Of a stretch of 64,000 nucleotides of DNA, positions 1 through 7,790 are shown one piece after another. The DNA is taken from assembly GCA_021770445.1 (NCBI GenBank), contig JAETQY010000007.1, forward strand, positions 1-64,000. The letters run 5' to 3'. Within the stretch, counting starts at the first letter, position 1. Each line of letters starts with the position of its first letter. Below the pieces are notes generated by a model, which searched no databases, was not told where the DNA came from, and saw only the letters and a list, made by a program, of their open reading frames with translations. This DNA comes from Bacillota bacterium (GTDB taxonomy: Bacteria; Bacillota; Clostridia; Oscillospirales; Oscillospiraceae). The translations under genes and the position numbers were made by a program.

Positions 1-549
1 AGGCTGGATAAAATCAATTTGATTTCTTTTAGTTTGATTAGGGTCGATTCCCTCGACCTCTGCACGTTGAAAATCTCGACCTCTTGGGGTCGTAAAATCC
101 GACTTCTGCACGTCGTCATAATCGACGGCTGGAGGTGGCGCAGGAGGCTCTGGCTTATTCTCAGGCTGGGGCGGCAGCTCCTGCGTAGTGAAACGCTTGA
201 CATATATCCGGGTGGGCTTGCCCTGGCCCTGCTTCTTCCGCTCAATCAGGCCGACGCCCTTGCCGGTGTCCAGCTCGGCCAGCAGCTTCATGGCCTTGTC
301 CCGCCCGCAGTTCAGGCTGCTACATATCTCGTCCACGGTGTAGTAAATGTAGACGCGCCCGGTATCGTCGTACCACTCGTTTTTGATGGACAGGCTCATA
401 CGGTCAAGCAGCATCCCATAGAGCAGCTTGGAGTCCGTGGACAGGTGCTTATAGCGGGGGTGGGTGATAAGCTGGCAGGGGATGCGGAAGTAGGTAAACT
501 GCATCGCCTCGTCGCCGTAAAAATAGCTTGGTAATTTCATATCCGGCAT
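1..549 (-). CDS. Replication initiator protein A (RepA_N type), 3' part outside window
   Basis: Reading leftward from the ATG at 549, an open frame of 183 codons runs off the window edge. The protein begins MPDMKLPSYFYGDEAMQFTY and continues with a winged-helix-like block (LSTDSKLLYGMLLDRM, then YYTVDEICSSLNCGRDKAMK) typical of RepA_N initiators in plasmids and conjugative elements of Firmicutes. A Pro-rich linker (about residues 127-145) follows, then a SDFTTPRGRDFQ-type segment of the kind seen in these proteins after the DNA-binding part. AAAGGAGG precedes the ATG. Such proteins start replication of plasmids and ICEs, so the gene marks the left part of the window as mobile-element DNA. It is unknown whether the C-terminal half is intact. 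The family call rests on recognition of the N-terminal region. Confidence 0.8.
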   Translation of the reverse strand, partial: MPDMKLPSYFYGDEAMQFTYFRIPCQLITHPRYKHLSTDSKLLYGMLLDRMSLSIKNEWYDDTGRVYIYYTVDEICSSLNCGRDKAMKLLAELDTGKGVGLIERKKQGQGKPTRIYVKRFTTQELPPQPENKPEPPAPPPAVDYDDVQKSDFTTPRGRDFQRAEVEGIDPNQTKRNQIDFIQP

Positions 550-596
550 GGCTGCTGCCTCCTTTTGGGTGTGGTTTTTCTGAAATACTTGTCGCA

Positions 597-1115
597 TTAA
601 ATCAACAACCTGCTGCCCTGTTCACAGATCTCATAGATCTCATCGTACTTCTGCTCCATCAGTTCGGCCACCACCCTGGAGCGTTTTGCCGCCAGTCTCT
701 TGAACACAAAATAGGGCAGAATCCAGCCAATGAAGCCCGGAACAGCCAGAATGAAAGAGGGAATCCACAACGGCGGCTCGTGTGTGACCAGGAAGACAGA
801 CCCGGCCATGAACGCACATCCGATCAGGCCAATGAGGATAGAGGCGATGGTGGCACCAGTAGTCTTAGACTGCTCCAGCTGATCCAGTTCACCCATACAC
901 GCCTCAAAGTGGCGCTGCAAACGGGTCAGCTCCATTCTGTTGACAATTTTCCTGTCCCGCTTCAAGGTGATTGTCCCGTTTTTGGTGCGGTCATCCACCT
1001 CCCAGCCAAAGCTGGGGTAGCAGTCCAGGTACATGGAGGCCCGCTCCCCTTTTGTTTCAAGCTCCTTGTACTCATAGCCAATAAATCCGGCGCTGTCCTT
1101 TTGAATGTTACTCAT
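597..1115 (-). CDS. Small membrane protein of unknown function (last gene of TCS operon)
   Basis: This gene encodes 172 residues. The ATG at 1115 is preferred over a GTG nine bases earlier because AAGGAG lies 8 bases in front of it. The N-terminal 80 residues are polar (YEYKELETKGERASMYLDCYP). Two hydrophobic spans follow around residues 90-135 (SILIGLIGCAFMAGSVFLV and PSFILAVPGFIGWILPYFVF), then a basic and acidic C-terminal helix. The start lies inside the end of the histidine kinase gene, an overlap of 8 bases, so translation is probably coupled. I do not recognise a named family. Position at the end of a response regulator/kinase operon suggests a target or accessory of that signalling system, which is inference only. 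Confidence 0.75.
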   Translation of the reverse strand: MSNIQKDSAGFIGYEYKELETKGERASMYLDCYPSFGWEVDDRTKNGTITLKRDRKIVNRMELTRLQRHFEACMGELDQLEQSKTTGATIASILIGLIGCAFMAGSVFLVTHEPPLWIPSFILAVPGFIGWILPYFVFKRLAAKRSRVVAELMEQKYDEIYEICEQGSRLLI

Positions 1116-2187
1116 GCGGCTCACTCCTTACTGGGAGTTTCACAAGAAATGTGCTCCCCTGGCCCGGCTGGCTGTCGACAGAAATTGAGCCGCCGCAGAT
1201 GCGCAGGATGCGCAGCACCAGCGCCAGCCCCAGGCCGTTGCCCTCGGTAGCGTGGGAGGTGTCCCCCTGATAGAATTTGTCAAAGATGTGGTTGATGGTC
1301 TCCTGGGTCATGCCGCAGCCGGTGTCAGAGACCGACACCTGGATTTCTTCCGCCGTGGAGGTCTGCCGCAGGGTGACGCCCCCGCCCGGCTCGGTGAATT
1401 TGATGGCGTTGGACAGCAGGTTATTCCACACCAGCTCCAGCAGGCTTGCATCCGCCTCAATCGCAGCTGTGTCCTCAATGTCCGCCTCAAACTCAATGTC
1501 TTTTTCCTCCCAGCGGCTCTCAAACAGCAGGGCGCACTCCGCCAGCTGCTCACACAGATTATACGGCTTCGGTATAGGTTGGATGGTCTGCTTTTCCAGT
1601 TTGTTCAGTCTTAAAATGTTTCCGATCAAGTCGGCCAGCCGCCGGGTGGAGCGCAGGATGGTCTGGGCGTGCTCCGCCTGCTCTGGGGTCAAATCGCTGC
1701 TGTTCAGCAGAGCAGCGGAATTGTGGATGACAGCCAGGGGCGTCTTGATCTCGTGGGAGACATTGGAGAAAAAATCAGTTTTTAATGTCTCAATACTGCC
1801 CAACTCCGCCACCATTTTGTTAAAATCTTGAATCATGGCGTCCAAATAGTCTACCTTGTCTGCGGAATGCACGGCGGGAACAAATACGGAAAAGTCTCCG
1901 TTGGCCACCTTCTGGGCCGCCTCCGCCAGCATCTGCACAGGGCGCTCATAGGTGTTTTTTATAATTTGGACGGAGAACAGTGTCAGCCCGACAGATACCG
2001 CTGCCCAGTACACCATGGGCAGGATTGTCTGGACCAGACTGCTCCAGTGCAGGGTATTCATCAGTACGATAAGTCCCATGTGTATCCCGGAGGCCAACAG
2101 AGTTCCGACAAAAATAATGCTGAATAGCAGCGGGGGAAACCGGCTGGAGCGAACCGGCCCCCAGGGGCGGCGTCCCTCCCGCCTCAT
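1108..2187 (-). CDS. Sensor histidine kinase (HAMP-HisKA-HATPase)
   Basis: The 359-residue membrane kinase has two transmembrane segments (about residues 20-46 and 52-78) with a very short extracytoplasmic loop, so it probably senses within or through the membrane rather than by a large external domain. A HAMP-like linker (80-135) precedes the H-box FFSNVSHEIKTPLAV with the phospho-accepting His145. The N-box (NNLLSNAIKFTEPGG), G1 box (DTGCGM) and G2 box (GNGLGLAL) of the ATP-binding domain are all present. The gene starts in a 4-base ATGA overlap with the response regulator upstream, its evident partner. Short-loop kinases of this layout often answer to cell-envelope antibiotics; no sequence feature fixes the signal. 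Confidence 0.92.
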   Translation of the reverse strand: MRREGRRPWGPVRSSRFPPLLFSIIFVGTLLASGIHMGLIVLMNTLHWSSLVQTILPMVYWAAVSVGLTLFSVQIIKNTYERPVQMLAEAAQKVANGDFSVFVPAVHSADKVDYLDAMIQDFNKMVAELGSIETLKTDFFSNVSHEIKTPLAVIHNSAALLNSSDLTPEQAEHAQTILRSTRRLADLIGNILRLNKLEKQTIQPIPKPYNLCEQLAECALLFESRWEEKDIEFEADIEDTAAIEADASLLELVWNNLLSNAIKFTEPGGGVTLRQTSTAEEIQVSVSDTGCGMTQETINHIFDKFYQGDTSHATEGNGLGLALVLRILRICGGSISVDSQPGQGSTFLVKLPVRSEPHE

Positions 2188-2855
2188 TTCAGCACCGCCT
2201 TGTAGCCCAGCCCCCGAACCGTCTTGATCTCAAAGCCGTCGCAGGCGGAAAATTTGTCTCGCAGCTTGGTGATGTAGACATCCACCGCCCGCAAGCTGGT
2301 GTCGCTGTCCACACCCCAAAATTCGTCCATGAGTTGGGCCCGGGAGAAGGTCTTCTTCGGATAGGACAGCAGCTTATAGAGAATATTGAACTCCCGGGTG
2401 GTGACAGGCAGCTCCTCCCCGTCCACCTCAGCAGCCATGGCGTCGGCGTCCAGCACCAGATTGCCCACGGTGATCTTCCGCTCCAGCTCAATGTTGGCCC
2501 GGCGCAGCAGCGCCCGCACCCTCAGCAGCAGCTCGTCCAGCTCGATAGGCTTGACCATGTAGTCGTCGATCCCCAGCTGGAAGCCCTTCTGCTTGGCGGG
2601 AAGATCGTCCCGGGCGGACATGAACAGAATGGGGATATGCTTATTCACCTGCCGGACACTCTGGGCGAACTCAAAGCCGTCCACCTCGGGCATCATAATA
2701 TCGGAGATAATTAGGTCATAGAGCTTGTTATACATCTCATCGTAGGCGTCCTTGGCGTTGAGGCAGCCCTTGGTTTCAAAACCACAGTCATTCAGGTAAG
2801 TACATACCAGCTGGTTCAACTTGGGATCGTCCTCCAACACTAAAATGTGGATCAT
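2184..2855 (-). CDS. OmpR-family response regulator
   Basis: The protein has 223 residues. The receiver domain (1-120) holds the acidic pair ED at 8-9, the phosphorylation site Asp52 in SDIMMPEVDG, the switch residue Ser in LFMSARDD and the conserved Lys in DYMVKP. The C-terminal half is a winged-helix DNA-binding domain (TTREFNILYKLLSYPKKTFS, RAVDVYITKLRDK, KTVRGLGYKA) of OmpR/PhoB type. It overlaps the kinase gene by 4 bases downstream and the membrane-protein gene by 4 bases upstream, so all three are one translation-coupled unit. It should bind direct repeats in target promoters, most likely including its own operon and nearby island genes. Confidence 0.95.
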   Translation of the reverse strand: MIHILVLEDDPKLNQLVCTYLNDCGFETKGCLNAKDAYDEMYNKLYDLIISDIMMPEVDGFEFAQSVRQVNKHIPILFMSARDDLPAKQKGFQLGIDDYMVKPIELDELLLRVRALLRRANIELERKITVGNLVLDADAMAAEVDGEELPVTTREFNILYKLLSYPKKTFSRAQLMDEFWGVDSDTSLRAVDVYITKLRDKFSACDGFEIKTVRGLGYKAVLK

Positions 2856-3724
2856 GAATTAAGCCCCCCTAATTTTTTGTTTGCGGAAATCACCATGTAA
2901 ATTGCAGACCCCAGCACCAGGATGCAGACCACGAAGGCGGTGCAGGATGTCATGATCAGCCGGAGCTCCACTTGGTCAGCGCCGAACTGGGCCAGCATTG
3001 CCGTCTCCAGGTTGAAGATAGATACCAGGGCAGTGGTCAGGTTGACCGCCTTGGCTGCGGACAAAACTGGGCTGTTGAATTTGCGGTATTTGAAAATATT
3101 GACGGTGGCAAGGGTCAGGCTGTAGAAGGCGTAGAGCGCCGCCACATAGATGAGCGTGCCGGGGTAGGCGTAGCTGCGGCCGTCCCGGACGATCTGCGTG
3201 GCAATGACGCTGAGGGCCAGGTCCAGGGCAAACAGGAAGACCCCAGTGGCGCGGTAGTTTCGCAGCTCCTGTACCATGTTCCGGCTCTGTTCATTTTCCG
3301 GGACACGGCGCACAAGATAAACCCGCACCGCACACAGGAGGATGTAGTAGAGTGCCAGCGCACCGTCCCAGAAGGAGACGTACCAGACAGCGCAGGCCAG
3401 CTTGAAGCCAGCATAGCACACATTGATGAAAAACGAAAGCGTCAGGGCGGAACGAACCTTAAAATAACGGTCCGACAAATACCGATGAGCTAGGGGAACA
3501 CGGTGAAGGACCTTCCGTACCGATAGGAGGGGCGGCACGATAGCGGCGATCAGGATAGTCAGGCCATAGGCGGACAGCAGATAGGATATATAGGCGAAGG
3601 GAGTATCGCCTAGCCAGGTGCCAAAGGTGAGGTACAGCGAAGCGCCGCCCAGGAGCGCGGCCGGGACCACCCAGCGCCAGCCTGGCCAGAGCAATTTTTT
3701 GAAAACGGCTTTCCACCGGGCCAT
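2852..3724 (-). CDS. Polytopic membrane protein of unknown function, first gene of TCS operon
   Basis: This gene encodes 290 residues from the ATG at 3724. An in-frame ATG seven codons earlier is less likely because the AGGAGG ribosome site lies between the two. At least seven hydrophobic spans are visible (for example VVPAALLGGASLYLTFG, LLSAYGLTILIAAIVPPLL, SALTLSFFINVCYAGF, ALALYYILLCAVRVYLV, LIYVAALYAFYSLTLA and CTAFVVCILVLGSAIYMVI). No catalytic motif is recognised. Because it is the first gene of the operon and overlaps the response regulator by 4 bases, it may be an accessory sensor or a membrane protein whose level the system controls. The family is not identified. Confidence 0.8.
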   Translation of the reverse strand: MARWKAVFKKLLWPGWRWVVPAALLGGASLYLTFGTWLGDTPFAYISYLLSAYGLTILIAAIVPPLLSVRKVLHRVPLAHRYLSDRYFKVRSALTLSFFINVCYAGFKLACAVWYVSFWDGALALYYILLCAVRVYLVRRVPENEQSRNMVQELRNYRATGVFLFALDLALSVIATQIVRDGRSYAYPGTLIYVAALYAFYSLTLATVNIFKYRKFNSPVLSAAKAVNLTTALVSIFNLETAMLAQFGADQVELRLIMTSCTAFVVCILVLGSAIYMVISANKKLGGLNS

Positions 3725-3970
3725 TGCGTATCCCTCCTGATCCACATAAGCGGGATAAGAATATCATAGGAAGATTTATGCTTTATTTCAGAAATGTTTG
3801 AGAATTATTAATTTTAAGATTTTTAAGTTTGGCACCGACCTCCCGGCTTTGCCCCCGTTGAAGTTGTAGTCGATGCCGATGCCCAAACGGCCCTTAGGAG
3901 CCCCAATTTTTGTGGCGGCTACACATACTCTTCCTTAAAATGTAAATGCTGTTGACGAGGTCAAACCCTT

Positions 3971-4291
3971 TTGACAAGAGCCTTTCGGAATTTAATCATC
4001 AATGCCTTTGTGCATGGGGAGGCGAATACCGAAGTTACCCTGCATGTATCAGCATCCGATCCTGCGCTGAATATTTCTGTTGCGGATAACGGAAAGGGCA
4101 TAGAACTGGAAGCGGCGGAGCATCTTTTTGACCGTTATTACCGGGGGACGAGCACACAGCAGCGGCCAGAGGGCAGCGGCCTGGGGCTAGCGATTGCCAA
4201 GAGCATCATTGAATTGCATGGGGGTACGATTTCAGTCTCCAGTGCGCCAAACAGGGGGACAGTTTTTAATATTGAATTTCCACGCAGTTAA
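3971..4291 (+). pseudogene. Histidine kinase, C-terminal ATPase fragment only
   Basis: About 106 residues match only the end of a sensor kinase: N-box (FRNLIINAFVHG), G1 (VADNGKGIE), F-box (LFDRYYRGTS) and G2 (GSGLGLAIAKSI), ending GTVFNIEFPRS. The reading begins in mid-domain at a TTG with no ribosome site. The sensor, HAMP and H-box parts are absent from the 200 bases upstream, which carry unrelated sequence. It is therefore a truncated remnant rather than a working gene. Its position directly before an FMN-binding protein and an FtsX-type ABC transporter suggests it was the kinase of an antimicrobial-peptide sensing and transport locus. Confidence 0.85.
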
Positions 4292-4388
4292 GGTTAATTA
4301 AGGTTGCCTAAAAATTGAATTAAGGTTGGTAGTCTATCATGGTTTTTGTGATAGCTGCCAACCTTTTTCTTATGCGGGAGGTGAGCGT

Positions 4389-4787
4389 ATGAAAGAAAAG
4401 GTGAAAAGTACTATTCCCTGCCTGCTGACGGCAGTCGGGTCGATCTGTGTCTGTTTTCTCTTTATGGCCCTGCTGCTCCGTCCACAGCCGCTGCACATTG
4501 GTTCGGTTGATCTTGATGCCGCTGCGGACGGTTTCTATATCGGCGTATGCAAAAATAAACTTCTCTTTGCCGTGGTAAAGGTTGAGGTACAAGACCATGA
4601 AATTACCGGCATTGAGGTTGTGGAGCATAAGGACGCCTATATGGAACAGGCGGAACAGATCGCCAGGGCCGTTTGCTCCGAACAATCGTTAGAGGTCGAT
4701 GCGGTATCCGGTGCTACGCTTACCAGTGATACCATACTGAAAGCAATCGAGAACGCATTGGAGGATGCTGCCTCCAATAGAAAGTAG
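4389..4787 (+). CDS. FMN-binding domain protein, membrane-anchored
   Basis: This protein has 132 residues. The start ATG at 4389 has GGGAGGTGAG just ahead. One N-terminal hydrophobic segment (residues 7-28, IPCLLTAVGSICVCFLFMAL) is followed by an extracytoplasmic FMN-binding domain ending in the flavinylation-type motif SGATLTSDTILKAIENAL, where the Thr would carry covalently linked FMN. Such domains occur in extracellular electron transfer and respiratory modules and need an ApbE-like flavin transferase, which is not in the window. Its neighbours are broken kinase and ABC genes, so it is an apparently intact survivor in a decaying island. A shadow reading upstream of the ATG has no start support. 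Confidence 0.8.
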   Translation: MKEKVKSTIPCLLTAVGSICVCFLFMALLLRPQPLHIGSVDLDAAADGFYIGVCKNKLLFAVVKVEVQDHEITGIEVVEHKDAYMEQAEQIARAVCSEQSLEVDAVSGATLTSDTILKAIENALEDAASNRK

Positions 4788-4794
4788 GTGCATT

Positions 4795-5700
4795 TTGAAA
4801 ATTATCTGGAAATACATCTTCACCAACGTCAAAGAGCGGAAAATGAGAACCGCTGTCATGCTGTTATCTATTTTGCTCTCTACAACCTTGCTGTTTGTCT
4901 CATTTTCGATTGGCGCGTCCTATGAAAGCGCCCAGCGAAAAATGGCGCGGGGCATGGCAGGCAGCGCAACACTCTCTATCACAGCGGCAGAGGGGACAAT
5001 ACGCGCTGACATTCTGCCAAACTCCGCTTCCATCCGCACCAGCGTCGGAATACTGGAGGGGTCGGCGCTCTACCATGAAAACGGCTACTATGAAACGGTT
5101 GATCTGATTGCGGCCACCATCCTGATGGTTCCGCTGCTGACCAATCTGCTTTCTATGGGCCTGGAACGTCTTTACAGCATATTCCTGGGAAACGAAGGCC
5201 GGCTTGCCGCCCGGAATATGCGGGATAACAAAAATATCACGCAAAATATTACGCTGTTGTTTATCAGTATTTCCGCTGTGATCGCCATTACCGTTGTGGG
5301 CGCTTTCTTACAGCCCATGCACAGCATGACCTGGTTTATTTTGCTGCTTGCGGCAGTTGGTGTTATCAATAATCTGCTGATTAACTATCTGCAAAAGCGG
5401 CGGAGCATCGCAATGTATAAATCCGTTGGCCTTTCTAACCGTCAGAACATGAAAATGACGCTAGTCGAGGGCTTTTCTTCCGGCTTGGCCGGTGCTATGA
5501 TTGCGGTTTTCGTTTCCTATATGGAGATTCAAACGATATTTCTTGTCGCTGGCCCAAAAATCTCAACCGTGCCGGAATTGAACGCCAATACATTCCTGTC
5601 CGCTGGCGGTATGGGGATTCTGGTTACGCTGCTGGGCTCGGTTGTACCAATTTTCAAGAGCCGCAGTATGAAGCTGGTGGAAGAAATCAAGTTTGAATAA
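4795..5700 (+). pseudogene. FtsX/BceB-like ABC transporter permease with large internal deletion
   Basis: The frame is open (301 codons from TTG 4795) but the protein is only about 40 percent of the usual 700-800 residues. Residues 1-80 are the normal N-terminus (transmembrane segment TAVMLLSILLSTTLLFVSFSI, then an extracellular start). After GSALYHENGYYETVDLI the sequence jumps to the pre-C-terminal region (LAARNMRDNKNITQNITLLFI) and the last FtsX domain with three transmembrane spans. The large external loop and middle transmembrane bundle are missing, which points to an in-frame deletion. It partners the ATPase gene directly downstream. A functional short permease cannot be excluded, but the broken neighbours on both sides argue for decay. 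Confidence 0.8.
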
Positions 5701-5713
5701 GGAGGATGTGTAA

Positions 5714-6400
5714 ATGAAGCGATCAACAGGCGGAGTTGCCGTGGAGGGACGGCATATCATCAAAAATTTCCGCATTGGCAATACACCGACAAAGGTTCTG
5801 AAGGACATTTCCTTACAGGTCATGCAGGGGGAATTTGTGTCCATCATGGGGCCGTCGGGTTCCGGGAAAAGCACGCTGCTCTATATCCTCGGCGGCTTGG
5901 ACACGCCGACCAGCGGCCACGTTCTGCTGAATGGCACGGATATTTCCGGCTTTGGGGATGAAAAAATGAGCCGCATCCGGCGGCAGAAAATCGGCTTTGT
6001 CTTTCAGTTTTACAACCTCATTCCCAACCTGAATGTAGAGGAAAACATCATGCTCCCCCTGCTGCTGGACGGGAAAAAGATGGGTGGATATCAAAAGCAG
6101 TTGGAACAGATTTTAGAAATCGTAGGGCTATCTGACCGCCGGAGGCATACGCCCCGTGAATTGTCTGGCGGGTAGCAGCAGCGTGTAGCCATCGCCCGTG
6201 CCTTGATCGGCAATCCTGAAATCCTCTTTGCTGACGAGCCTACGGGAAGCCTGGACAGTAAAACCGGAGCCGAGGTCATGGCCCTGCTCCGGGAGATCAA
6301 CCAAGCCAGCGGACAGACCATCATCATGGTAACACATTCCCCCGAAGCGGCACAAAGCAGCAGCCGCGTGATTCATGTACAGGACGGTGTGATTCGCTAA
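5714..6400 (+). pseudogene. ABC transporter ATP-binding protein, interrupted by in-frame TAG
   Basis: Together the two frame-matched parts encode a normal MacB/BceA-type ATPase of about 228 codons. Walker A (GPSGSGKSTLLY) lies in the first part and the Q-loop (FVFQFYNLIP) follows. The signature motif reads LSGG, then TAG at 6173-6175, then QQRVAIARALI, and the second part holds Walker B (EILFADEPTGSLD) and the H-loop (MVTHSPE). The stop sits where most relatives have Gln or Glu, so a single C-to-T or G-to-T change explains it. AAGGAGG precedes the ATG. Unless the stop is suppressed the enzyme is dead, since Walker B is lost. It belongs with the truncated permease upstream. Confidence 0.9.
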
Positions 6401-6474
6401 AGTGTATAGAAAAAACGCTGCCGGCCGAATTTTGCTGTTGCAGGGAAAACAACCACAGACTATACCTGTGGAAA

Positions 6475-6513
6475 AAAGGGGCTGTGCCTATCATTGGATA
6501 GACGACAGCCCTT
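6475..6513. terminator. Bidirectional hairpin terminator between ABC remnant and glycerate kinase
   Basis: A-rich run, then AAAGGGGCTGT pairing with ACAGCCCTTT, with an inner CTATC/GATAG pair. T or A runs on both flanks suit convergent genes on either side. Confidence 0.7.
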
Positions 6514-6524
6514 TGGACCAGTAC

Positions 6525-7790
6525 CTATGTCGGACGGATTAACACAGCGGATACATCATTTACATTGGTTCCAGTAGGACCAGTCATAATCAGGCCGTCT
6601 ACTTCTTTTAGTGCGTGGTAAGCATCGTTATCCTCTAATACTTTTGGAATTGAGAACCCCTGTTCGGCCAGTAGGCAGGCGGTCATGCCGTCTGCCATAC
6701 CGCCTGCGGCGTCGGTAGGACCGTCTGTCCCATCGGAGCCAACTGAAAAAACAAATACATTGGACAACCCTGCGATCCCATGGGCCGCGGCCAAAGCTAG
6801 CTCCTGGTTTCGCCCTCCTTTCCCGGAACCGGTCAGCCGTACTACGGTTTCCCCGCCGGCCAGGAAGGCCAGTGGGGTGTCGGTGGTGGCGTGGCTCTGG
6901 GCAATGGAGGCCAGGAATGAGCCGGCCTCCCGTGCCTGGCAGCACAGTCGATCCGTTAAGATTAGCGGCTGATAGCCCAGGATCTGACAGGTTTCAGCCG
7001 CTGCGCGGCACAGTTCATGGACACTGCCTATAATACAGGTTTCGGCGTGTGGTAGAAGTTTTGGCGTCTCCTGCTTGAGGAGGCTGGCCGCCTGGGTGCT
7101 TAGAGATAGATGGTATTTTTCAGCAATACTCCGTGCCTGCGTACAGGTGGAGCGATCTGGGTAGGCGGGGCCTGAGGCGATCATGTCCAAAGGGTCGCCC
7201 AGGATGTCACTGAGCACGACAGAAAAAATTCGGGCCGGAGCGCAGTGTTGGGCAAAACGCCCTCCTTTTACACCAGACAGACGTTTTCGGATGGTGTTGA
7301 TCTCCAAAATGTCAGCGCCGCTAGCCAGCAGCTGATTGGTGATATGCTGCAGCTCCTCCGCTGGAACTAGGGGGAGCTCAAACAGGGCGCTTCCTCCGCC
7401 GGAGAGCAGAAAAAGCACAGTGTCCTGCTCTGACAAGCCCTGGACCAACTTCAGAGCGGCTCGCGTAGCCTGAAAGGAGTTGGCATCTGGAACAGGATGC
7501 CCCGCCTCGTAGCAGGCGATGTTAGCGATGGGAGCCCGTACATGGCCGTATTTGGTTATGACAGCTCCGGCTGTGATGGTTTCACCCAGGCAACGGCTGG
7601 CCGCTGCGGCCATCTGCCAGGCTGCTTTCCCCACTGAGACCAAAAAGACTCGGCCGGGAAATTTATGTCCCTGAAGGGCATGTAAGACTGCCTGATCGGG
7701 CAGAACGGCCTGAATAGAACGGTGGATGATATGCTCTGCATCGCTTCGCATGGACCGCTGAAGGGCAGATCTCTCGTGGGATTGACTCAT
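6525..7790 (-). CDS. Glycerate 2-kinase (MOFRL/GckA family)
   Basis: The 421-residue protein has the two-part layout of class II glycerate kinases: an N-terminal DUF4147 domain (about 15-245) with the nucleotide-site loop LLSGGGSALFELP, and a C-terminal MOFRL domain (about 310-415) with LAGGETVVRLTGSGKGGRNQ and the acidic site SVGSDGTDGPTDAAGG. The family phosphorylates D-glycerate to 2-phosphoglycerate, feeding glycolysis. The gene starts in a 4-base overlap with the 2-hydroxyacid dehydrogenase and is the last of a minus-strand operon that also contains a tartronate semialdehyde reductase. This fits the final step of sugar-acid breakdown as in the E. coli gar route. Length and motifs are complete. 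Confidence 0.93.
   Translation of the reverse strand: MSQSHERSALQRSMRSDAEHIIHRSIQAVLPDQAVLHALQGHKFPGRVFLVSVGKAAWQMAAAASRCLGETITAGAVITKYGHVRAPIANIACYEAGHPVPDANSFQATRAALKLVQGLSEQDTVLFLLSGGGSALFELPLVPAEELQHITNQLLASGADILEINTIRKRLSGVKGGRFAQHCAPARIFSVVLSDILGDPLDMIASGPAYPDRSTCTQARSIAEKYHLSLSTQAASLLKQETPKLLPHAETCIIGSVHELCRAAAETCQILGYQPLILTDRLCCQAREAGSFLASIAQSHATTDTPLAFLAGGETVVRLTGSGKGGRNQELALAAAHGIAGLSNVFVFSVGSDGTDGPTDAAGGMADGMTACLLAEQGFSIPKVLEDNDAYHALKEVDGLIMTGPTGTNVNDVSAVLIRPT

Noticed and set aside
3827-3912. Minus-strand fragment reading about 28 residues (ATKIGAPKGRLGIGIDYNF)
   Set aside because: No start codon, short, and no family could be named; possibly a remnant of element DNA but unsupported.
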